64,000 bases of DNA from positions 1 to 64,000 of the forward strand of contig JAKSNW010000006.1 of the NCBI GenBank assembly GCA_024405895.1, read 5' to 3'. Positions 28,291 to 37,618 of this stretch are shown piece after piece. Positions within the stretch are counted from its first letter, which is position 1. The number at the start of each line of letters is the position of its first letter. Source of the stretch: Paludibacteraceae bacterium. GTDB taxonomy: Bacteria > Bacteroidota > Bacteroidia > Bacteroidales > Paludibacteraceae. The notes beneath the pieces are model-generated. The model made no database searches and had not been told where the DNA came from. It saw nothing but the letters and a program-made list of their open reading frames with translations. Made by a program: the position numbers and the translations under genes.

Positions 28291-29256
28291 ATGACAATTG
28301 AACAAACCTATACACTACCCTACACCGTTGACCTTGCTACATTTTATGGTGTGAACAACCAGAATCTCATTACTCTACGAGATCTCTTCCCTACACTTCG
28401 TCTTATGGCCCGTGGCTATACACTTAAACTCAGTGGAGAGGAATCTGTTGTAAACACTGCAATGGGACACTTGGAAACCCTTGCAAACTATTGTATAGAA
28501 AGAAACAACCTTACACCCGAACACGTTGCAATGCTTTGTGGTGGAGAGTCCCTCCCCATATCCTCTTCTGAACCGGCTGTTTATGCACATGGAGGCAAAG
28601 CCATTACACCACGTCATGAAGCACAGCAGGCCATGTCGACGGCAATTGAACAGAATGACTTGCTTTTTGCAGAAGGACCTGCAGGAACTGGTAAGACTTT
28701 TTGGGCTGTTGCCCTTGCTGTCAAGGCATTGAAGGGTAAGGAAGTAAAACGCATTGTCTTATGTCGTCCTGCCGTTGAAGCTGGCGAGAAATTGGGTTTT
28801 CTTCCTGGAGACATGAAAGAAAAAATCGACCCTTACCTCCAGCCATTGTACGATGCTCTCATCACCCTTCTGCCACCCAATAAGCTTCGCGAATACATGG
28901 AAAACGGCACGGTAGAGATTGCGCCATTGGCTTTTATGAGAGGTAGAACCTTGCGCGACAGTTTCGTTGTTATCGATGAAGCACAGAATACAACCGTAGC
29001 CCAAATGAAAATGGTGCTTACCCGTTTAGGTGAAAGCAGTAAGATGGTCGTTACGGGCGATCTCAGTCAAACCGACCTCCCTCGTGGTATTGTTTCTGGT
29101 CTTGGCGATGCGCTCTATCGTCTAAAAGGAGTTAAAGGCATAGAAATCGTACAAACCACAGAATCACAGGTTGTTCGTCACCCATTGGTTCGAAGAATTA
29201 TTGCTGCATATCGTTCAAAACCTCAAAAAGAAGAAAACATACAAACAGAAGAATAG
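28291..29256 (+). CDS. phoH: PhoH family ATPase
   Basis: The 321-residue protein has an N-terminal KH-like/PhoL region and a P-loop ATPase domain. Walker A is GPAGTGKTFWA, then RPAVEAGEKLGFLPGD, Walker B FVVIDEAQNTT and the sensor VTGDLSQTDLP. The family is linked to RNA metabolism; a precise role is not settled. The frame opens at 28234 inside the antiporter gene; ATG 28291 gives the usual N-terminus and a 34-bp gap. Confidence 0.92.
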   Translation: MTIEQTYTLPYTVDLATFYGVNNQNLITLRDLFPTLRLMARGYTLKLSGEESVVNTAMGHLETLANYCIERNNLTPEHVAMLCGGESLPISSSEPAVYAHGGKAITPRHEAQQAMSTAIEQNDLLFAEGPAGTGKTFWAVALAVKALKGKEVKRIVLCRPAVEAGEKLGFLPGDMKEKIDPYLQPLYDALITLLPPNKLREYMENGTVEIAPLAFMRGRTLRDSFVVIDEAQNTTVAQMKMVLTRLGESSKMVVTGDLSQTDLPRGIVSGLGDALYRLKGVKGIEIVQTTESQVVRHPLVRRIIAAYRSKPQKEENIQTEE

Positions 29257-29320
29257 TGTATCTGTTACACTATTACATAAAAAAAGGCCGTCCGTACAAA
29301 CAAGTATCGGTGGCCTTTTT
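29252..29320 (+). terminator. phoH terminator, preceded by a hairpin over the stop codon
   Basis: At 29281-29320 AAAAAGGCC pairs with GGCCTTTTT around a loop, a classic intrinsic terminator that may work in both directions. Just before it, AATAGTGTA-TCTGT-TACACTATT (29252-29274) is a perfect 9-bp hairpin containing the phoH stop codon. Confidence 0.8.
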
Positions 29321-29430
29321 GCATAGTATTACATCTCAAAAAGTTGATTTTTCTCGTTTCCAAATTCCAGAATCACTTCTGTAAACTGCAGAAATACATT
29401 CTCAATAGGTGGAATAAGATTTTTTTTGTG

Positions 29431-29438
29431 TAATTTTG
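29431..29438 (+). promoter_or_regulatory. Beta-propeller gene promoter -7 box
   Basis: TAATTTTG followed by CC, 74 bp before the chosen start at 29512. No cobalamin-riboswitch-like structure was recognised in the leader. Confidence 0.6.
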
Positions 29439-29511
29439 CCACACATTTCTCAAACCTCACACTGAAACTTTGAGAAACAAAAGAACTACATTTACACATT
29501 ACTTTATCATT

Positions 29512-30660
29512 ATGAAAAAAAGAGTTTTTTCTTTCATATATTGCATTCTCAGCTTGCTGACAATCAGTTTGTCACAAACAGCTTGCCGTAGGATTCCGCC
29601 AATCTCAAATGACGACCCAGAAGTGATCACACCAAGCGATTCGTTGGCGGAAGTAATTGGTGTTTATATTCTGAATGAAGGAAATATGGGTGGCAACAAA
29701 GCCTCTCTTGATTACTATTCGTACACTACAGGCGAGTTTTTCTCCAACATTTTTCTGTCTCGTAACCCTCAAATGACCAAAGATCTTGGCGATGTAGGCA
29801 ATGACATTCAGATATATGGCAGCAAGATGTATGCAGTCATCAACTGCTCAAACCTAATTGAGGTGATGCATGCAGAAAACGCACTCCATATCGGTGAAAT
29901 TGAGATTCCCAACTGCCGTTATATCGTCTTTGACAAAGGCTATGCTTACGTTACCTCTTACGCTGGTCCCGTTGAGATGAATCCCAATGCCCGACGTGGC
30001 TATGTGGCGAAAATTGACACTGCCACTCTCTCCATTGTAGATACTCTCTTGGTAGGATATCAGCCAGAGCAGATGGCCATTGTTAACGGTCGTCTCTTTG
30101 TAGCCAACTCTGGTGGCTACATGGCACCTAACTATGATAACAGAGTAAGCGTCATCAATCTTGCCACATTTAAGGTTGAGAAAGAAATTACAGTTGCACC
30201 AAATCTACATCGTATAGCGACCAACAGCCAAGGAAAACTTTTTGTATCAAGTCGTGGCGACTATATCGATGTCCACAAACCAAAATTGTTTGTTGTGGAT
30301 CCTACAACAAACAAGGTGACCGACTCTATGAATATCTCGGTAGGCAATATGTGCATGCTTAATGACACATTGTATGTGCTTACAGCAAATTTCTATAGTA
30401 CTAATAAAACTAGACTACTCAGGATTAACACAAACACATTACAAACGCAACTACAATCCAAAGCTGAGTCAATAGTTTTAGCGCAAAGTATGACTCCCTA
30501 TGGTCTGGCGGTCAACCCAGGCAACGGCGACATCTTCGTATCTGATGCGAAAACCTACGTGGTGCCAGGTATGGTCTACTGTTTCAGCCGCGAAGGCAAA
30601 CTAAAATTCAGTATCATTGCGGGCGAAATTCCGGCCCATTTTGCTTTCCTAAAAAAGTAA
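29512..30660 (+). CDS. YncE-like beta-propeller lipoprotein (DUF5074-type), possibly BtuG-like
   Basis: The 382-residue protein has a lipoprotein-type signal (hydrophobic to about residue 24, then QTAC). Repeated blades include VIGVYILNEGNMGG, DIQIYGSKMYAVINCSN, PEQMAIVNGRLFVANSG, LHRIATNSQGKLFVSSRGD and PYGLAVNPGNGDIFVSDAK, indicating a seven-bladed propeller. BtuG, the surface cobalamin-capturing lipoprotein of Bacteroides, has this architecture, but many family members bind other things and no btuB is adjacent. An upstream in-frame start at 29470 would spoil the signal peptide. Confidence 0.8.
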   Translation: MKKRVFSFIYCILSLLTISLSQTACRRIPPISNDDPEVITPSDSLAEVIGVYILNEGNMGGNKASLDYYSYTTGEFFSNIFLSRNPQMTKDLGDVGNDIQIYGSKMYAVINCSNLIEVMHAENALHIGEIEIPNCRYIVFDKGYAYVTSYAGPVEMNPNARRGYVAKIDTATLSIVDTLLVGYQPEQMAIVNGRLFVANSGGYMAPNYDNRVSVINLATFKVEKEITVAPNLHRIATNSQGKLFVSSRGDYIDVHKPKLFVVDPTTNKVTDSMNISVGNMCMLNDTLYVLTANFYSTNKTRLLRINTNTLQTQLQSKAESIVLAQSMTPYGLAVNPGNGDIFVSDAKTYVVPGMVYCFSREGKLKFSIIAGEIPAHFAFLKK

Positions 30661-30662
30661 GA

Positions 30663-31931
30663 CTACGAACAATCGGGCATAGCGAATCCATCCAATGTAT
30701 CGTTGTGCATTAAGGCTGTGAAACAAGCATTATTATGTGTAGTATAATGAATGGTTTCACAGCCATATTTTTTGTTTATAGAATCCACTACAGTCGATAA
30801 ATGCTTCCATTTTTGAGCATCATCCTCAGGAAAGAGTGGTAATGTAGCCGACTGTTCGGGAGTAATGACCGACAACACAACACCCATGCGCTTATATTTG
30901 TAACGTGGCAGAAAAATTGCATTAAACAACCGAACAACAGCGGCAGACACCACGTTCCCTAAAGCCGTAGGACATGATAAATCAAAACTTTGACCATTGA
31001 CATATCGGGGATTCGCAGTATCAAAACGATTTGTTTCCAGAAATAAGCTGACACGACGGCACTCAGAATGTTGAAAGCGTAGTGTTTGAGTACATACTGC
31101 TGCGAATTTAGCTGCAGTCTCTTCCAACAAACGACGATCGGAAGTAGCATAAGCAAATGTTCGGCTCTGCATCACACTGGACTGCATATGATTAGGTGCA
31201 CAAAAAGCCGTTGTCATAGGCACAGCGTCTATGCCATGCAATTCCATCCAAGTACGATATCCCTGCGTTCCCATCAGTCCCCTGACAAAGATTTCATTCA
31301 GACTGAATAATTCGTATGCCGTTGACACACGACATCTACTGAGTTTGTGTGAGTTGGCACGACCAACTCCCCAAATATCACTCACAGACACAGTAGCCAA
31401 AACATCGGCCACCTCATGTTTCTGCAACACACAGACACCCTCGTACGGCTCATAGTGTTTTGCCATATAGGTAGCGACTTTTGCCAAGGTTTTCGTGGAT
31501 GCCAAGCCACAAGAAACAGGAATATCGGCTATCCGAGCAATGTAATCCTTCAGTTGCAATGCTATACGTCTACATTCTACAGGATTATCAGTAGGAACAA
31601 GACCAAAAAATTCATCTACAGAATATTGCGTTAGTTGACAAACAACACCCAAAGACCGCACCATGGAAATAATGGTGGATGAAATCAGACGATATTTAGA
31701 AACATGGGCAGGAAAGACAAGAACATTGTGGTCGAACAGTGTATTCTGAACACGAAACAACGGGTCGCCACGTTTTAATCCCAACGATTTTGCCAGTTTA
31801 TTTAGAGCCAAGACAATACCACCACCATTCTCGGTAATCCCAGCTACAACCACTGGGTTTTGTTTCAACTCGGGACAGAATCTAGTTTCACAACTGGCAA
31901 AGAAATTATTGCAATCGATATGAATAACCAT
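30663..31931 (-). CDS. umuC: Y-family DNA polymerase, UmuC-like
   Basis: The 422-residue translesion polymerase has the palm motif VIHIDCNNFFASCE (first metal Asp near residue 6), the catalytic SVDEFFG, the helix-hairpin-helix DIWGVGRANSHKL, a little-finger domain and a C-terminal DUF4113-like tail. The tail marks it as UmuC rather than DinB. No umuD-like gene is adjacent, so activation by UmuD' must come from elsewhere or not be needed. It is convergent with the propeller gene (2 bp between stops). Confidence 0.92.
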   Translation of the reverse strand: MVIHIDCNNFFASCETRFCPELKQNPVVVAGITENGGGIVLALNKLAKSLGLKRGDPLFRVQNTLFDHNVLVFPAHVSKYRLISSTIISMVRSLGVVCQLTQYSVDEFFGLVPTDNPVECRRIALQLKDYIARIADIPVSCGLASTKTLAKVATYMAKHYEPYEGVCVLQKHEVADVLATVSVSDIWGVGRANSHKLSRCRVSTAYELFSLNEIFVRGLMGTQGYRTWMELHGIDAVPMTTAFCAPNHMQSSVMQSRTFAYATSDRRLLEETAAKFAAVCTQTLRFQHSECRRVSLFLETNRFDTANPRYVNGQSFDLSCPTALGNVVSAAVVRLFNAIFLPRYKYKRMGVVLSVITPEQSATLPLFPEDDAQKWKHLSTVVDSINKKYGCETIHYTTHNNACFTALMHNDTLDGFAMPDCS

Positions 31932-32084
31932 AATGGTAAATTCTATTTAAAGACAAAAAACAACATAGAAAAGAGCAGAACCAACGTCGCGGAGTCTTAA
32001 CTGCAATGTCAAGACAATGCAGCAGACACCACATCAGTAATGTCAGTAAATTAGTTTGTTGTTAGAAAATGTAAGTAGAAAACG

Positions 32085-32807
32085 CTATGCTTCGCCGTGA
32101 AGGAAAGATAGACGCAACGATTCAGGGAACTTCTCTATGGCATAACGCAACATTGTACGCGGCATAGTCTTATAGCGACCATCTTTCAGCAGGAAATCAA
32201 TTTCTAAATCCAAATCACGTTTGCCTATTTCACGTAGCATCCAGCCTATTGCCTTCTGCATTAAATCGTGTGGATGATGCAATAGTTTTTCAGCAAGTTG
32301 CATCGTCGGATAAAACTCTCCTTGTTGAATAAGTTTCCAAGTACTTACAACAGCAATTCGTTGTTCCCAAAGATTATCACTTTCAGCCAAATGGAATAAC
32401 ACGTCGCTAGGGTGTTGCAACAGATAAACACCTACAATTTTGGGTGCACTAAGGTCTACCAAATCCCAGTTATTAATGTATTTTGTATGACGGAGATAGA
32501 ACTCAAATATTGTGTCCTGTTGTTTTGGATTTCGTTTGGATGCCTCAAACCATTTAACCAGTATCAGCAAAGCGGCCATACGATCTTCGTGAAAGGGTGA
32601 CTGAAGTAACGCATCCATCTCCTGTAAATTCAAATCATTGTCCACATATTTGACAATAGCGTGAATATGAGGCATTTTAACGCCACGAAAGATATCACCT
32701 TCGCCGTACTCGCCTTTACCTGTTTTGAAAAATCGCTGCAGAATCCTTTTGTTCTCTTCGGAAGATTCCTCGATTAGCAGTTGTTGAATTTCTTGTTTTG
32801 TAATCAT
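32085..32807 (-). CDS. DNA alkylation repair protein, AlkD-like HEAT repeat
   Basis: The 240-residue all-helical protein has the ALK (HEAT-like) repeat fold: RFFKTGKGEYGEGDIFRGVKMP near residue 25, NNWDLVDLSAPKIVG, WEQRIAVVSTW and DLMQKAIGWMLREIGKRD. AlkD-type glycosylases remove N3- and N7-alkylated purines without base flipping. The frame opens at 32840, but the -7 box lies there, so ATG 32807 is used. Upstream of umuC on the same strand with a 153-bp gap, it makes a small repair pair. Confidence 0.9.
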   Translation of the reverse strand: MITKQEIQQLLIEESSEENKRILQRFFKTGKGEYGEGDIFRGVKMPHIHAIVKYVDNDLNLQEMDALLQSPFHEDRMAALLILVKWFEASKRNPKQQDTIFEFYLRHTKYINNWDLVDLSAPKIVGVYLLQHPSDVLFHLAESDNLWEQRIAVVSTWKLIQQGEFYPTMQLAEKLLHHPHDLMQKAIGWMLREIGKRDLDLEIDFLLKDGRYKTMPRTMLRYAIEKFPESLRLSFLHGEA

Positions 32808-32829
32808 AATTGTTTGATGTTTGGGGCTG

Positions 32830-32837
32830 CAAATATA
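32830..32837 (-). promoter_or_regulatory. alkD-like gene -7 box
   Basis: TATATTTG followed by C on the minus strand, 23 bp before the start at 32807. Confidence 0.65.
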
Positions 32838-33041
32838 CAACTATTTTTGATATTTATTCTTCCAAAAACCCAAGGAAATACATCTATGTCACAAAACGTC
32901 ACACTATTTTCTTGTAAGCAAAAGCCCACAAACAAACGGCAAAAGTCCTTTCACGAACATAAGAAAAGATGTCGTCATAATCAGCTATTCACCATATATA
33001 AAAAAACGGTTTGTAATAGTCTATAATCAAAAAAAAATACT

Positions 33042-33049
33042 TAACTTTA
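33042..33049 (+). promoter_or_regulatory. Possible promoter of the lysine-fermentation cluster
   Basis: TAACTTTA followed by CC, 71 bp before the first gene of the cluster. The last base departs from TAnnTTTG. The gap 32841-33119 has no other gene or recognised element. Confidence 0.5.
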
Positions 33050-33119
33050 CCGCCTAAAAGGGCAGATTACGCCCGTAAAATCACAGAACAAATAAATAAC
33101 TAAAATACAATTACTTATT

Positions 33120-33767
33120 ATGGCTCAGAAAAGAATCTCCGTAGAGGAAGCAGTAGCTAAAATCAAGGATGGCATGACCATCATGTGCGGCGGCTTCTTG
33201 GCAAATGGTTCAGCAAACCGCATTCTCGAGGCTTTGTCAAAGACAAACGTGAAGAATTTGACCCTTATCTGCAACGACTCTGCGTTTGACGACAAAGGCG
33301 TTGGTCTTTTGTTCCAAAACAAACAACTCAAAAAGTTGGTTGCTTCCTATATCGGCGCAAACAGCTTGAACCAACAACAAATGAATGCAGGAGAACTCGA
33401 AGTAGAACTCGTTCCACAAGGCACATTGGCAGAGCGCGTACGCGCTGGTGGTTGCGGCCTCGGCGGTATCCTCACTCCAGTTGGTCTCGGCACCGTTGTT
33501 GCCAACGGCAAACAGGTAATCAATATTGACGGCAAAGACTATTTGCTCGAAAAACCTCTCCACGCTGACGTAGCACTCATCGGTGCAAGTCGCGGCGACG
33601 AAAGCGGCAACCTCGTTTACCTCGGCACAAGCCAAAACTTCAACCCATTGATGGCTGCTGCAGCCGACTTGGTAATCGCCGAAATCGACGAACTCGTTCC
33701 AACTGGCGACATCAAACCAGAACAAGTTCACACTCCAAACATCTTGGTAGATTTCTACGTAGCATAA
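33120..33767 (+). CDS. atoD: Butyrate-acetoacetate CoA-transferase, subunit A
   Basis: The 215-residue class I CoA-transferase alpha subunit opens with VEEAVAKIKDGMTIMCGGFLANG and has GTLAERVRAGGCGLGGILTPVG near residue 100 and the family segment ALIGASRGDESGNLVY. With subunit B (42474) it should move CoA from butyryl-CoA to acetoacetate, releasing butyrate and feeding acetoacetyl-CoA back. It is the first gene of the cluster. The partner subunit is ten genes away, an unusual split, because such subunits normally sit side by side. Confidence 0.93.
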   Translation: MAQKRISVEEAVAKIKDGMTIMCGGFLANGSANRILEALSKTNVKNLTLICNDSAFDDKGVGLLFQNKQLKKLVASYIGANSLNQQQMNAGELEVELVPQGTLAERVRAGGCGLGGILTPVGLGTVVANGKQVINIDGKDYLLEKPLHADVALIGASRGDESGNLVYLGTSQNFNPLMAAAADLVIAEIDELVPTGDIKPEQVHTPNILVDFYVA

Positions 33768-33792
33768 TCGATAACTAAAACAAAAATAAGAT

Positions 33793-34188
33793 ATGGAAAA
33801 ATCATTGATCAGATTGAGAATGAGCTCTCAGGATGCTCACTATGGTGGCAACCTCGTTGACGGTGCTCACATGCTCGCTTTGTTTGGCGACGTAGCCACA
33901 GAACTTCTCATCATGCACGATGGCGACGAAGGTCTCTTCTGTGCTTACGACAACGTAGAATTCCTCGCTCCAGTATTTGCTGGTGATTACATCGAGGCAG
34001 AAGGCGAAATCGTAAAGGTTGGTAACACCTCACGCAAAATGAAATTCGAGGCAAGAAAAGTTATCATCCCTCGTCCAGACGTATCAGATTCAGCTGCTGA
34101 CGTATTGGCAGAGCCAATCGTTGTTTGCCGTGCAAGCGGTACTTGCGTAGTTAAGAAAGAGTGCCAACGCATCAACCACGACAAATAA
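33793..34188 (+). CDS. kal: 3-aminobutyryl-CoA ammonia-lyase
   Basis: The 131-residue hotdog-fold enzyme removes ammonia from L-3-aminobutyryl-CoA to give crotonyl-CoA in lysine fermentation. It has [23 protein letters not shown] near the N-terminus and [17 protein letters not shown], as in the Fusobacterium and Clostridium enzymes. It lies 2 bp before kce, with which its substrate is directly linked. Confidence 0.94.
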   Translation: MEKSLIRLRMSSQDAHYGGNLVDGAHMLALFGDVATELLIMHDGDEGLFCAYDNVEFLAPVFAGDYIEAEGEIVKVGNTSRKMKFEARKVIIPRPDVSDSAADVLAEPIVVCRASGTCVVKKECQRINHDK

Positions 34189-34190
34189 TT

Positions 34191-35027
34191 ATGGCTGCAA
34201 ACAAACTTATCATCACTGCCGCCATCTGCGGCGCAGAGGTAACCAAAGAGCAAAACCCTAACGTGCCTTATACCGTTGAGGAAATTGTTCGTGAGGCAAA
34301 ATCAGCCGTTGACGCAGGTGCTGCTATCGTTCACCTCCACGTTCGCCAGGACGACGGTACTCCAACACAAAGCCACGAGCGTTTCCAGGAGTGCACAGAG
34401 GCTATCCTCAAGGCTTGCCCTAACGTAATCCTCATCCCTTCAACAGGCGGTGCCGTTGGTATGACTCCAGACGAGAGACTTGACTCAACCAACACTACTC
34501 CAATTCCAGAAATGGCAACATTGGACTGCGGTACTTGCAACTTCGGTGACGACATCTTCGACAACTCAATGCCAACAATGCGTGCTTTCGGTCAACGCAT
34601 GATCGAGAGACACATCAAACCAGAATACGAATGCTTCGAGATGGGTCACCTCGACACCATCCTCAACATGGCTCGCAAAGGTCAAGTTCCTGGCAACCCA
34701 ATGCAGTTCAACTTCGTTCTCGGTGTTCCTGGCTGCACACCTGCAACAGTAGCAAACCTCTGTTGGTTGGTAAACGGTATCCCAGCAGGTTCAACATGGA
34801 CCGTAACTGGTGTAGGCCGTAACGCCGTCCCAATGGCTGCTGCCGGTATCGCTATGGGCGGTAACGTTCGCGTTGGTTTTGAAGACAACCTCTACCTTTC
34901 TAAAGGTGTATTGGCAAAATCAAACGGTGAACTAGTTGACAAAGTAGTTCGTTTGGCTAAAGAACTTGGCCGCGAGATTGCTACTTCTGACGAAGCTCGT
35001 GAAATCCTCAGCCTCGACAAACGTTAA
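34191..35027 (+). CDS. kce: 3-keto-5-aminohexanoate cleavage enzyme
   Basis: Kce exchanges the keto-acid fragment with acetyl-CoA, giving acetoacetate and 3-aminobutyryl-CoA. The 278-residue TIM-barrel, zinc-dependent protein (BKACE family) has ITAAICGAE at the start, IVHLHVR with the first metal histidines, STGGAVGMTPDERL, YECFEMGHLD and VTGVGRNAVPMA. ATG 34191 is chosen over the frame opening inside kal. Confidence 0.96.
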   Translation: MAANKLIITAAICGAEVTKEQNPNVPYTVEEIVREAKSAVDAGAAIVHLHVRQDDGTPTQSHERFQECTEAILKACPNVILIPSTGGAVGMTPDERLDSTNTTPIPEMATLDCGTCNFGDDIFDNSMPTMRAFGQRMIERHIKPEYECFEMGHLDTILNMARKGQVPGNPMQFNFVLGVPGCTPATVANLCWLVNGIPAGSTWTVTGVGRNAVPMAAAGIAMGGNVRVGFEDNLYLSKGVLAKSNGELVDKVVRLAKELGREIATSDEAREILSLDKR

Positions 35028-35080
35028 TAAATTATTTACAAACATACTTGCATCTGCAAGACAAAAACAAAAATCACATT

Positions 35081-36154
35081 ATGCAAAAACATGGTAACAA
35101 ATACGGTACACACCGTGTAATCGAACCAAAAGGCGTGCTCCCACAGCCAGCCAACAAGATTGATAACAACATGGATGAGATCTTCGACAACGAGATTCTC
35201 ATCGACGTTCAAACCTTGAATATCGACTCAGCTTCTTTCACCGATATCCACAACTACGCTAAAGCTCAAGCTGGCGAAGGTGCTTCTGAAGCAAAAATCG
35301 AAGAAGAAATCAAGAAAGAGATGCTCCTCAACGTTGAGCTCCAAGGCAAACACCGCAACCGTCGTACTGGTTCTGGCGGCATGCTCCTCGGTAAAGTTGA
35401 GAAAATCGGTGACGCTTTGAAAGGCAAAATCGATTTGAAAGAAGGCGACCGCATCGCAACTCTCGTTTCTTTGTCACTTACTCCTCTCCGTATCGACGAG
35501 ATCCTCGCTATCCGTCCAGACGTTGACCAAGTTGACATCAAAGGTAAGGCTATCCTCTTCGAGAGCGGCATCTACGCTAAAATCCCAACAGACATGCCAG
35601 AGAAACTCGCTTTGTCAGCTCTTGACGTAGCTGGAGCTCCTGCTCAGACTGCAAAACTCTGCCAATATGGCCAAAACGTAGTTATCCTCGGTGCTGGTGG
35701 TAAATCAGGTATGCTCTGCGCTTACGAAGCAAAAAAACGTGTAGGCGTTACTGGTAAAGTTATCGGCTTGACCAACAGCCAACGTTCAACACAACGTATC
35801 AAAGACCTCGGCTTCTGCGACGTAGTAGAGAGCGTTGCTGGTATGACTCCAGTAGAGGTTTACGAACTCGTTTCTAAACTCACCAACGGCAACATGGCTG
35901 ACGTAACAATCAACTGCGTTAACGTTCCTGACCAAGAGATGACCGCTGTACTCTGCACAAAAGACGACGGCGTTGTTTACTTCTTCTCAATGGCTACAAG
36001 TTTCACCAAAGCTTCACTCGGTGCTGAAGGTATCGGCTCTGACGTGAACATGATCATGGGTAACGGTTACACCAAAGGTCACGCTGAGTTCACCCTCCAA
36101 GAACTCCGTGAGTGCCCAGAACTCCGCAAAATCTTCGAAGAACTCTACGCTTAA
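35081..36154 (+). CDS. kdd: L-erythro-3,5-diaminohexanoate dehydrogenase
   Basis: The 357-residue NAD(P)-dependent deaminating enzyme converts 3,5-diaminohexanoate to 3-keto-5-aminohexanoate. It begins MQKHGNKYGTHRVIEPKGVLPQPA and has a Rossmann nucleotide fold VVILGAGGKSGMLCAYEAKK near residue 205. Codon use (Leu CTC, Pro CCA) is strongly biased like the rest of the cluster, suggesting high expression. It is followed by a 194-bp structured gap. Confidence 0.95.
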   Translation: MQKHGNKYGTHRVIEPKGVLPQPANKIDNNMDEIFDNEILIDVQTLNIDSASFTDIHNYAKAQAGEGASEAKIEEEIKKEMLLNVELQGKHRNRRTGSGGMLLGKVEKIGDALKGKIDLKEGDRIATLVSLSLTPLRIDEILAIRPDVDQVDIKGKAILFESGIYAKIPTDMPEKLALSALDVAGAPAQTAKLCQYGQNVVILGAGGKSGMLCAYEAKKRVGVTGKVIGLTNSQRSTQRIKDLGFCDVVESVAGMTPVEVYELVSKLTNGNMADVTINCVNVPDQEMTAVLCTKDDGVVYFFSMATSFTKASLGAEGIGSDVNMIMGNGYTKGHAEFTLQELRECPELRKIFEELYA

Positions 36155-36177
36155 TAGAGGTCTCCACCCAAATAAAC

Positions 36178-36301
36178 AGAAGTCCAACCGCATCATGGCG
36201 GTTGGGTCTTCTGGTTATCACAAAAGACACACTATAATATAATAGAAGACTGCAGCAATCATTCGCTTCTATTATTATATAAGGTATCGTTTAACGATAC
36301 C
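36178..36301 (+). promoter_or_regulatory. Three consecutive hairpins between kdd and kamA
   Basis: Hairpin 1: AGAAG / CTTCT outside CCAACCGC / GCGGTTGG (36178-36212), with no T-run. Hairpin 2: ATAATAGAAG / CTTCTATTAT (36239-36248 with 36266-36275). Hairpin 3: GGTATCGT-TTA-ACGATACC (36283-36301). The first may end the kdd transcript. The others would lie in the kamA leader or be processing sites. No TAnnTTTG box was found in the gap. This is the largest gap inside the cluster. Confidence 0.6.
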
Positions 36302-36348
36302 CCTGCTGCCCCAAAAGAGAAAACAACAAAACAACTATATATACAATC

Positions 36349-37587
36349 ATGGCTAATAACAGACAAACAATGTTCCCAAACGTTTCCGACAAAGATTGGA
36401 ACGATTGGCGTTGGCAAGTGCGTAACCGCATTGAAACTCTTGATGAGTTGAAGAAATACGTAAACCTCACCCCAGAGGAAGAGGAAGGCGTAGCAAAATC
36501 ACTCAAGACCCTCCGTATGGCTATCACTCCATACTACTTGAGTTTGATTGATTTGAACAACCCATACGACCCAGTTCGTCGTCAATGTGTTCCAACCGTT
36601 AACGAACTCCATCAGGCTGCTGCTGACCTTCTCGACCCACTTCACGAGGATTCAGACTCACCAGTTCCAGGTTTGACACACCGCTATCCAGATCGCGTAT
36701 TGTTGCTTGTTACCGACATGTGCTCAATGTACTGCCGTCACTGCACACGTCGTCGTTTTGCTGGTCAAACCGATGCTGCCATGGCTGACGACAACATCGA
36801 AAAAGGTATTGAATATATCGCAAAGACACCACAAGTTCGCGACGTACTCCTTTCTGGTGGCGATGCCTTGATGATCAGCGATGAGCGTCTTGAGTATATC
36901 ATCAAACGTCTCCGCGAGATTCCTCACGTAGAAATCGTTCGTATCGGATCACGCACTCCTGTAGTTTGCCCACAACGTATCACTCCTGAGTTGGTTAACA
37001 TGTTGAAGAAATATCACCCAATCTGGCTCAACACCCACTTCAACCACCCACAGGAAATCACTCCAGATTCAGCAGCCGCTTGTGCTCGCTTGGCTGACGC
37101 AGGTATTCCACTCGGCAACCAGACTGTATTGCTCCGTGGTGTAAACGACTGCACCTATGTAATGAAGGAACTCATGCACGGCCTCGTTAAGATGCGCGTT
37201 CGTCCTTACTACATCTATCAATGCGACCTCTCAATGGGTCTCGAGCACTTCCGCACACCTGTTTCAAAAGGTATCGAAATCATGGAGAACCTCCGTGGTC
37301 ATACCTCTGGCTATTGCGTTCCTACATTCGTTGTTGACGCTCCAGGCGGTGGTGGCAAAACTCCTGTTATGCCTAACTACGTGCTCTCACAAAGCCCATC
37401 ACGCGTGGTTCTCCGTAACTACGAAGGTGTTATCACCACATACACCGAGCCAACTGATTACAAAGAAGAGTGCCACTGCCCAGAGTGCGAGAAAGCTCGT
37501 CGCGAAGGCGTTGCTGCTCTCCTCCATGGCGACCGTCTCTCTATGGAGCCAGCTGAGCTCGAACGTCACAAACGTAACCAGAAATAA
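36349..37587 (+). CDS. kamA: Lysine 2,3-aminomutase
   Basis: Radical-SAM, PLP enzyme that turns L-lysine into L-beta-lysine, the first step of the pathway. The 412-residue protein has iron-sulfur Cys125, Cys129 and Cys132 (CSMYCRHC), the PLP-binding Lys337 in [10 protein letters not shown], and zinc-site Cys268, Cys375, Cys377 and Cys380 (CHCPEC). As I recall, these are the same residue numbers as in the studied Clostridium subterminale enzyme. All catalytic residues are intact. Confidence 0.98.
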   Translation: MANNRQTMFPNVSDKDWNDWRWQVRNRIETLDELKKYVNLTPEEEEGVAKSLKTLRMAITPYYLSLIDLNNPYDPVRRQCVPTVNELHQAAADLLDPLHEDSDSPVPGLTHRYPDRVLLLVTDMCSMYCRHCTRRRFAGQTDAAMADDNIEKGIEYIAKTPQVRDVLLSGGDALMISDERLEYIIKRLREIPHVEIVRIGSRTPVVCPQRITPELVNMLKKYHPIWLNTHFNHPQEITPDSAAACARLADAGIPLGNQTVLLRGVNDCTYVMKELMHGLVKMRVRPYYIYQCDLSMGLEHFRTPVSKGIEIMENLRGHTSGYCVPTFVVDAPGGGGKTPVMPNYVLSQSPSRVVLRNYEGVITTYTEPTDYKEECHCPECEKARREGVAALLHGDRLSMEPAELERHKRNQK

Positions 37588-37618
37588 GTTCTTAAGAATT
37601 TAGATACAAGTATCTACA

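Noticed and set aside
32841..33119. Lysine or cobalamin riboswitch before the lysine cluster
   Set aside because: No long paired structure or B12-box-like sequence was recognised in this A+T-rich gap; a covariance-model search would settle it.
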